Shown: positions 58,552-64,000 of the stretch, in pieces
Position numbering within the stretch: the stretch's first letter is position 1
How the letters are laid out: the number at the start of each line of letters is the position of its first letter
Source of the DNA: a bacterium
Lineage (GTDB): Bacteria; Electryoneota; RPQS01
Assembly (NCBI GenBank): GCA_016702305.1
Contig: JADJEH010000001.1
Span: 496,001-560,000, forward strand
DNA: 64,000 nucleotides
Direction of reading: 5' to 3'
Notes under the pieces: model-generated
Told to the model about the DNA's origin: nothing
Database searches by the model: none
What the model saw: the letters and a program-made list of their open reading frames with translations, nothing else
Program-made: the position numbers and the translations under genes

Positions 58552-59706
58552 ATGAACCTGTCCTTAAAGAGCGGGAAGAAACCTGATTCGAAATCGCGCC
58601 TCTTGCTGCGCAGCGGCAAGTGGAAAGCCGCGCTGCCGTTCTATGAAGAACAGGCGCGAGCGGACGAGCAAGACTACAGCAAGTTGAATCTGCTGGGTGA
58701 TATACAATTCCGCGCCGGCGACTCGACTGCCGCCGCTTCAAGCTGGTTGCGCGTCATGGACGGCTTCGCTCAGGAAAGCCTGCATGAGAACGTGCTGGGC
58801 GTCGGCCGCAAGATTGCCAAGCGTTGTCCGGAGGAAACGTCCGTTCACCTGGTCCTCTCCGACGCCTATCTTGGACTGGAGTATTACGCCGACGCAATCA
58901 GTTCGTTTCGCAGTTACGTGAAGCTCTGCAAGCAGGCAACGAGCGCGGAAAAGAAGAACTGGTTCCGCCGTGTGTTGACGATTGACATTGCGCACCCGCA
59001 TCTGCTGGAAGAAGTACAGCAGATCTACGAGGAATGTGCCTTTGAAGACATCGAGCTCGAGCGCGAGGTTAAGGCGTGGGTGAAGCGGATGTTTGAGGCC
59101 CAAGAGTACAAGCCCGAAAGCGAGGAAATCCTGGTCGCTGAAGAGAATAACTTCGAATCGCCAATGCTTGCCGTCGAGACTGATGGCTTGATGACGATAG
59201 ACACAGGTTGGTCAGGGCAAGGAGCTGATTTCATCCGGCAGGATGCGATCTCGTACGATTCTCCCGTCCCCGCCTATGCGCCGCAAGACGCTGCAAGTTC
59301 TTATGTTGCCGCAGCCGACACGCCCGAAGAAGATATCCCCGATGGCCAGGGCAAGGACCATTTCGATCTGGGCGTCGTCTACGCCGAAATGAAGTTGTGG
59401 GATGCTGCCATCACGGAGTTTCAGACGGCCCGGCGAGACCGCAGTATTCGCAGCAAAGCGACGATTGAGCTCGCTCAGTGCTTCAAGAACTCCAATGATC
59501 CTCATCGAGCGTTGCGACTGCTCGAGGACGAGACAGCCGTCACCGCAGCGGAAGCGGACGTTCAGGATGATCTCAATTTCCAGATGGGCGTCCTCAATGA
59601 GACTTTGGGCAACGCCGCTGCCGCCGCCGCATGTTACGAAAAAGTCAGCGCGGAATCCCAAAATTACGGTGAAGCCACATCGCGAGCCGCTCGCGTGCGC
59701 GCTTAA
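58552..59706 (+). CDS. TPR protein of the pilus locus
   Basis: 384 residues, no signal peptide, so cytoplasmic. TPR-like helix pairs occupy about residues 15-135 (W-K-A-A-L-P-F-Y-E-E-Q-A; N-L-L-G-D-I-Q-F-R-A-G-D) and 260-384 (D-L-G-V-V-Y-A-E-M-K-L-W-D-A-A-I-T-E-F), joined by an acidic, disordered linker (P-E-S-E-E-I-L-V-A-E-E). Its place between the minor pilins and the second retraction ATPase suggests a scaffold for motor or signalling proteins. Confidence 0.75.
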   Translation: MNLSLKSGKKPDSKSRLLLRSGKWKAALPFYEEQARADEQDYSKLNLLGDIQFRAGDSTAAASSWLRVMDGFAQESLHENVLGVGRKIAKRCPEETSVHLVLSDAYLGLEYYADAISSFRSYVKLCKQATSAEKKNWFRRVLTIDIAHPHLLEEVQQIYEECAFEDIELEREVKAWVKRMFEAQEYKPESEEILVAEENNFESPMLAVETDGLMTIDTGWSGQGADFIRQDAISYDSPVPAYAPQDAASSYVAAADTPEEDIPDGQGKDHFDLGVVYAEMKLWDAAITEFQTARRDRSIRSKATIELAQCFKNSNDPHRALRLLEDETAVTAAEADVQDDLNFQMGVLNETLGNAAAAAACYEKVSAESQNYGEATSRAARVRA

Positions 59707-59731
59707 CAAATAGGAGAAGAAGGGCAAGGGC

Positions 59732-60841
59732 ATGGAACTCAAAGGGCTGTTGGAGATGCTGTTCGCCAAAAAGGCGTCGGACTTGCACTTGCGGGTCGGC
59801 AGCGTGCCGGTGTTGCGGATTGATGGCAATCTGTTCGGCACGCGACCGGAGCCGGTGAGCGAGCGCGAGATGACGGTGTTGTTGAATGAAGCCCTGACAT
59901 CGGGTCAGTTGGAGCGCTTCCTGCGCGACAAAGAGCTTGACCTTGCGTTGACCGTTCCCGGCCATGGCCGAGTGCGCGTAAACGCCTATTTCCAAAAAGG
60001 CACTCCGGCGCTGGCTTTCCGCGCCATCAAGACGTCCATTCCAACGTTTAAAGAGCTGGGGCTTCCGCCTGCCATCGAGCGCCTGTGCTCGCAGCGCCGC
60101 GGCATCATTCTGCTTACCGGCGCCACCGGATCGGGAAAGTCCACGACGATGGCCTCGATGATCGAGCACATCAATCAAACGCGCAGCCTCAATATCCTGA
60201 CGATTGAAGATCCGATCGAGTTCGTGTTCTCGAACAAAAAGTCGCTGATCGCTCAGCGCGAGGTGCTGATTGACACGGAGTCGTTTCTGGCGGCTCTGAC
60301 GCATGCGCTGCGCGAAGACCCGGACATTATCATGGTCGGCGAGATTCGCGATCAAAATACCATGAAGATCGCATTGCAAGCCGCGGAGACCGGCCACCTT
60401 GTGCTGACGTCTCTGCACACCCTGAATGCGGTTGAGGCTATCAACCGCATTATCTCGTTCTTCCCGTTGAATGAACAGGCGCAGATCCGCGCGATGCTCT
60501 CCGGCGCCTTGCAAGCCGTGATTTCACAGCGGCTCGTCGGCCGCAAAGATGCGCGGGGCCGCGTACCGCTGGTGGAGATCATGATCAGCACCGCCGCCAT
60601 CCGTGAGTGTCTCACGCAGACTGACAAGATGAACCTGATTCACGGACTTATCGAGGACGATCAGGGCACTCACGGTATGCAGACATTCGACCAATCCATT
60701 TTGAATCTGTTTAATCTCGGACTGATCTCAATTGAGACAGCCCTTGAAAACGCGAATAATCCGAATGACCTCGAAATGGCCATACGCGGCATTAAGTCGT
60801 CCGGATCCAGACTTGCGGAGGCGGCCCATGGAGTCGCATAA
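59732..60841 (+). CDS. Second PilT-family ATPase, PilU-like
   Basis: 369 residues, same architecture as PilT: K-A-S-D-L-H-L-R-V start, Walker A G-A-T-G-S-G-K-S (130-137), Asp box I-L-T-I-E-D-P-I-E, Walker B I-I-M-V-G-E-I-R-D, His box G-H-L-V-L-T-S-L-H-T. It is distinct from the PilT at 43908 (for example GATGSGKS against GPTGSGKS) and sits next to signalling genes rather than pilBC. The PilU label rests on the presence of two paralogues and is tentative. The 3' end overlaps the next gene by 14 bases. Confidence 0.85.
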   Translation: MELKGLLEMLFAKKASDLHLRVGSVPVLRIDGNLFGTRPEPVSEREMTVLLNEALTSGQLERFLRDKELDLALTVPGHGRVRVNAYFQKGTPALAFRAIKTSIPTFKELGLPPAIERLCSQRRGIILLTGATGSGKSTTMASMIEHINQTRSLNILTIEDPIEFVFSNKKSLIAQREVLIDTESFLAALTHALREDPDIIMVGEIRDQNTMKIALQAAETGHLVLTSLHTLNAVEAINRIISFFPLNEQAQIRAMLSGALQAVISQRLVGRKDARGRVPLVEIMISTAAIRECLTQTDKMNLIHGLIEDDQGTHGMQTFDQSILNLFNLGLISIETALENANNPNDLEMAIRGIKSSGSRLAEAAHGVA

Positions 60842-61445
60842 TGAGAGCAATTTGTTGGAGACGCTGGAACGCTATCGCGTGCGACGGTTCACGGGCAAGA
60901 TTTCCGTCGAGAACGAACTGACCACAGCGGACATTTGGTTCGTGCGCGGAAACTTGACGCACGTTGAGAACCGCAACGGCGAGACCGGTTGGAAAGCACT
61001 TGAAGGCCTCAAAGGCGGCACGTTGTCATGTGCCGAGCTGATGGACGCGCTGCCGCCGCAGCGCTCGATTCGAGTCGAAACGGGGCGGCTGCTCAAGGCG
61101 ATGAGAAGTTCGGCAGGCGCGCAGCGGGAAGCTGCTTTGCGCGTGCCGGTGCCGCTGCATTTGCGGCTGCAAACGAAGTTCATGGAGTTGCGCAACCGGA
61201 TAAGCGGCCTGCGCGCTTTCGAGCTCAGCCGGGCCAAGCACGAACGTGAAAGCAGCCGGGGTAGTGGTGAACGTCTAATCCTCGAGCGCGATCCGCGCGG
61301 GTGCCGGTGGACGCACCGGAATAGCCAAAATGAGCTGACTGTTCGTGGAGACGAGAGTACGACCACGACCGAATTAATGCTGGCCGGAGAAGAAATGTGG
61401 CGCGAATTTGAGCGACTGAATCATTCCGACCGGGGCCATGAGTAA
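60828..61445 (+). CDS. PATAN/DUF4388-like protein
   Basis: 205 residues. The ATG at 60828 lies within the end of the ATPase gene, with GGAGG at 60817-60821. The N-terminal 70 residues (L-E-T-L-E-R-Y-R-V-R-R-F-T-G-K-I-S-V-E ... V-R-G-N-L-T-H-V-E-N ... G-W-K-A-L-E-G-L-K-G-G) fit the DUF4388/PATAN pattern found in response regulators and gliding or pilus proteins. The rest is charged and unassigned. It overlaps the next gene by 8 bases. Confidence 0.68.
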   Translation: MESHNESNLLETLERYRVRRFTGKISVENELTTADIWFVRGNLTHVENRNGETGWKALEGLKGGTLSCAELMDALPPQRSIRVETGRLLKAMRSSAGAQREAALRVPVPLHLRLQTKFMELRNRISGLRAFELSRAKHERESSRGSGERLILERDPRGCRWTHRNSQNELTVRGDESTTTTELMLAGEEMWREFERLNHSDRGHE

Positions 61446-62622
61446 CTCCGCAGCTCTTGACGCTCGCCTCGAGAAACGACTTGTTCGCAGCCGTTTGTTG
61501 AATGACGAGCAGCTTTCGCGAGCGCAAGTCGTGCAACGCGAATCTGCGGTCAGTCTGGCCGAGGCAATTGCCCAATTGAACCTGATTTCTATGCATGATC
61601 TCGCGACAATCGTCGAGAGCATGCAGGAGACACGCTCGGTTAAGCTCGAGGATGTTCAGATCGACTCCGAAGCGGTGAGGCACATCCCGGCGCAAGTGGC
61701 GTTGAAATTCGCGTGTGTCCCGGTCAGGCGATCAGGCAACACAATTGTGGTGGCGATGTCGGACCCCGGAGATAAGGCCGCACTGGATGCGCTGCGCGCC
61801 GTCACCGACTTCGAAATCATGCCGGTGCTGGCTGATTTTGAGGCACTTGAACATGCGCTGTACATCTTTTACGGTTCCGGAGCAAACACGGACGCAGGAC
61901 GATTGGAAACGACCAAACGCGGCGGCGTGTCGAGCGGCTGGGAAATTGGTTCCCCGTGGAACTCGGACTTTGATTCTTTTGTTGACCACGAGGGAGTGAC
62001 GCGCGCGCGCGAGCTTGCCAAGATTGTGGCAGCGGGCCAGTGGGACGGCTTGAGTGAAGCGCTTGTTCTCGTCGGCCCGAGCGGTTGCGGCAAGTCGCAT
62101 TTGCTAAGCGCAATTCGACACTATACGGCAACCCGCGAGCCCTTGCTGCGCGGCCTGCATGTTCACGGTGACCAGCTTAAGCGCGCGTTTGCCGATTACA
62201 TGTTGGCGGGAAAAGAGAATGCGCTCCGCTTTGAAATGCGCGATAGATCATTGCTGCTCTTTGACGACTTCTACAGCGCATGGGGACATGAAGCACTTGA
62301 AGAAGAGATCGTAACGGCCATGAACATTGTGCTTCACTCGGGCGGTGTGGTCATGGTTGCGCTGACAGTTGAACAGTTCTTCGGTGGACCGTTCAGCAAA
62401 GCGATGCGCGAGCTTATGGCGCGAGCGACCGAAGTCCGGATGCAACTGCCGACGGAGGACGCGATGCGGAGTATTGTCCGGGCCCGCTGCGGCGCGGAGC
62501 GCGCAGCTTCTCTGTGCGCCGAGCTGTGCAATCAGCAGTCCTCGCACACTTTGTGGTCTACAATGCAAGAGTGGGCGCTTGCCCATCCGGCACTCGATCA
62601 AGACAAAGCGGTGCAACGATGA
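61438..62622 (+). CDS. MshEN-like domain fused to a DnaA-like AAA+ ATPase
   Basis: 394 residues. Residues about 8-145 resemble the N-terminal domain of PilB/GspE/MshE: R-L-E-K-R-L-V-R-S-R-L-L-N-D-E-Q-L followed by I-P-A-Q-V-A-L-K-F-A-C-V-P-V and V-A-M-S-D-P. No pilus-type ATPase core follows. Instead, after a linker (150-175), F-D-S-F-V begins a AAA+ domain like DnaA/Hda: Walker A G-P-S-G-C-G-K-S (213-220), H-L-L-S-A-I, Walker B L-L-L-F-D-D (272-277). No DnaA-type C-terminal helix-turn-helix is seen. The domain combination is not one I know. It is coupled to both neighbours by overlaps. Confidence 0.72.
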   Translation: MSNSAALDARLEKRLVRSRLLNDEQLSRAQVVQRESAVSLAEAIAQLNLISMHDLATIVESMQETRSVKLEDVQIDSEAVRHIPAQVALKFACVPVRRSGNTIVVAMSDPGDKAALDALRAVTDFEIMPVLADFEALEHALYIFYGSGANTDAGRLETTKRGGVSSGWEIGSPWNSDFDSFVDHEGVTRARELAKIVAAGQWDGLSEALVLVGPSGCGKSHLLSAIRHYTATREPLLRGLHVHGDQLKRAFADYMLAGKENALRFEMRDRSLLLFDDFYSAWGHEALEEEIVTAMNIVLHSGGVVMVALTVEQFFGGPFSKAMRELMARATEVRMQLPTEDAMRSIVRARCGAERAASLCAELCNQQSSHTLWSTMQEWALAHPALDQDKAVQR

Positions 62623-63011
62623 ACAGCACGAGGGTCATGCTGCTGGATGATGATTCGCGGTATCTGGAAGTCATTCAGTTCAGCTTGGAGTCCGCGGACA
62701 TGACGGTCGATACAGCCGTTTCGGGAGCCGGTCTCAGCGCCCGCATAGAGCGCTTCGCACCAGATGTTCTCGTGATGGATGTCATGCTTGGTGAGCATAA
62801 CGGGATTGCACTCGCGCGTGCCTTTCGTGAGGAAAGTGGGCGCTATGACTTGCCGATCGTGTTTGTGAGCGCTTGGACCGGAACCGGTGAATTGCGATTA
62901 CCTGGGAATTCAGTGATGCTGTTCAAGCCGTTTACACCGAACGAGTTAATCAAAGCAATTGGTGATGCGCTGCGTGGGCAGCAGGTCACCGCAGACAATA
63001 ATGTGCGCTGA
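62619..63011 (+). CDS. Single-domain response regulator
   Basis: 130 residues from ATG 62619 (ATGA overlap with the AAA+ gene). The receiver fold has D10-D11-D12, phospho-acceptor D54 (V-L-V-M-D-V-M-L-G), S84 (F-V-S-A-W) and K103 (L-F-K-P-F), so it should be phosphorylatable. There is no output domain; it probably acts by binding a partner such as the AAA+ fusion, as CheY-like proteins do. Confidence 0.9.
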   Translation: MNSTRVMLLDDDSRYLEVIQFSLESADMTVDTAVSGAGLSARIERFAPDVLVMDVMLGEHNGIALARAFREESGRYDLPIVFVSAWTGTGELRLPGNSVMLFKPFTPNELIKAIGDALRGQQVTADNNVR

Positions 63012-64000
63012 AGTTACATCAAATCACACCGCGCTTGTTCTGGCCGACGCAATCCTGCGTTCTGCTGTTGATCTGGCGTATGTTATAGATCGCAAAGGGC
63101 AACTTGTGGCCGGTAATGAGCGCTTCTGGTTGGAGTTCTCCGTTACTGGGGCGCCCAGTCCGCTGCAACCGCTGGCTGGTATGATCGCGGAAGATGAACG
63201 CGCGATGGCTGAGCGTATATGGGAGACCGTACAGCGACACCGGCGAGCGGAGCGATCGGTGCGCCACATGCGAACGACAGGCGGACAGATGCACACCTTC
63301 AGCGTCGTCGAGACTCCGGTGGTGCATGCCAACGAGGTGACGGGTGTTCTGGGTGTGGCGCGCGACGTGAGCGAAGAAGCGACCATTGAAGATAAGTTGT
63401 GGAATCAGCAGGAACATCGCGAGGCGGCGCTCGAATACGCCGTGCGTGCTTCGATGGGATTGGTCAAGGGTTACGTATATTCCCTACGCAAACTTGAGAA
63501 CATGCCCGAAGATAAACGCAGCCGTTTCAGTCAGGTGATCGCAGACGAAATTGACACCATGGGCCGGAGCATTGATAATTTGCTATTCAGTCGCGGCTCT
63601 GCGGACCTCCACGCGGATGAAGAGGTGTTTGACCTGCGGCATGTAGTGCACGAGGTGTTGAGCAACTGCAGAGCGGAAAGTGTGCGACGTGAGATCCGCC
63701 TGGAGTTTGACGATCCCAATGTGGAAGTGAATTACCACGGCCATGAAGAAGCGGTAGCGCGCGTGATCGCGAACCTCGTAGACTTCTGCCTGTTGCGCCT
63801 CACTCACATGGGCACGGTCACGGTCAGCATCTCAGACTGCGTCGAGTATATTGATATCGGCATCGTGGACAAGGGCGCGCCGGTCAATCGGGAGCAATTG
63901 GACGGGCTATTGAGTCCGGCACGAACTCCCGTGAAGGCTGATGGCGTCGCCTTCAGCGGCACGTTTGATCTTGAAGTCGCCAGACTACTGTGCGATTCAA
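63001..64000 (+). CDS. PAS protein with degenerate histidine-kinase core, 3'-truncated
   Basis: Open from ATG 63001 to the window end (333 residues visible); starts inside the receiver gene (11-base overlap). Residues about 12-127 form a PAS domain ending G-V-L-G-V-A-R-D-V-S. Two helices (about 135-197) stand where a HisKA domain would be, but the H-box place reads Y-A-V-R-A-S-M-G-L-V without His. In the ATPase-like part the N-box is A-N-L-V-D-F (Phe262 for the Mg-binding Asn), and the Gly-rich box is replaced by F-S-G-T-F-D-L-E-V. It is probably a signalling scaffold or pseudokinase. Confidence 0.75.
   Translation, partial: MCAEVTSNHTALVLADAILRSAVDLAYVIDRKGQLVAGNERFWLEFSVTGAPSPLQPLAGMIAEDERAMAERIWETVQRHRRAERSVRHMRTTGGQMHTFSVVETPVVHANEVTGVLGVARDVSEEATIEDKLWNQQEHREAALEYAVRASMGLVKGYVYSLRKLENMPEDKRSRFSQVIADEIDTMGRSIDNLLFSRGSADLHADEEVFDLRHVVHEVLSNCRAESVRREIRLEFDDPNVEVNYHGHEEAVARVIANLVDFCLLRLTHMGTVTVSISDCVEYIDIGIVDKGAPVNREQLDGLLSPARTPVKADGVAFSGTFDLEVARLLCDS

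Overview
The window is one contiguous piece of a moderately GC-rich bacterial chromosome. Three proteins (genes at 26840, 28274-29778 and the decayed gene ending at 39677) carry the C-terminal 'NYPNPFN' sorting domain typical of the FCB superphylum (Bacteroidota, Fibrobacterota, Zixibacteria, KSB1 and similar). Ribosomal protein L2 has the variant motif DHPMGGGEG, and many highly expressed genes lack a Shine-Dalgarno (SD) sequence, which also fits FCB. An uncultivated FCB-group lineage is the best guess; this is inference from signatures, not a phylogeny.

Region 1 (1-26670) is a long information-processing block: 5'-truncated rpoB, rpoC, a terminator, then a promoter and the merged str/S10/spc/alpha clusters: rpsL-rpsG-fusA-(no tuf)-rpsJ-rplCDWB-rpsS-rplV-rpsC-rplP-rpmC-rpsQ-rplNXE-rpsN-rpsH-rplFR-rpsE-rpmD-rplO-secY-adk-map-infA-rpmJ-rpsMKD-rpoA-rplQ, closed by a hairpin terminator. 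Notable points are infA that fits only an AUU start, a 16-bp perfect palindrome over the -10 of the rpsL promoter, basic low-complexity tails on several ribosomal proteins, and an adenylate kinase with an altered P-loop.

Region 2 (26671-41070) is accessory. It holds secreted or surface proteins (beta-propeller, FG-GAP and sorting-domain proteins, some frameshifted or decayed), a LexA-box-controlled mini-operon of a DUF6504-like protein and dinB, rpmE, a DUF1385 membrane protein, a small secreted Cys-rich protein, and ychF. Seven promoters of the form TTGAY-N17-TAnnTT can be read in the window. Three start codons are preceded by in-phase heptanucleotide tandem repeats.

Region 3 (41071-64000, running off the end) is a type IV pilus locus, all on the plus strand: pilB, a degenerate cyclase-like protein, pilT, pilC, an NtrC-family regulator (pilR-like), major pilin, a stand-alone Fis-type helix-turn-helix protein, a 2022-residue Ig-repeat surface protein, an outer-membrane barrel, three minor-pilin-like proteins, a TPR protein, a second retraction ATPase, and a terminal signalling set: a PATAN/DUF4388-like protein, a fusion of a PilB/GspE N-terminal (MshEN-like) domain to a DnaA-like AAA+ ATPase, a receiver protein, and a PAS protein with a kinase-like core lacking the phospho-His and ATP-binding residues. 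Three sigma-54 promoters with exact GG-N10-GC spacing precede pilB, the pilin and the Fis-type gene, so the NtrC-family regulator probably drives the locus. The MshEN-DnaA fusion with its receiver and pseudokinase is the best candidate here for an undescribed regulatory system.
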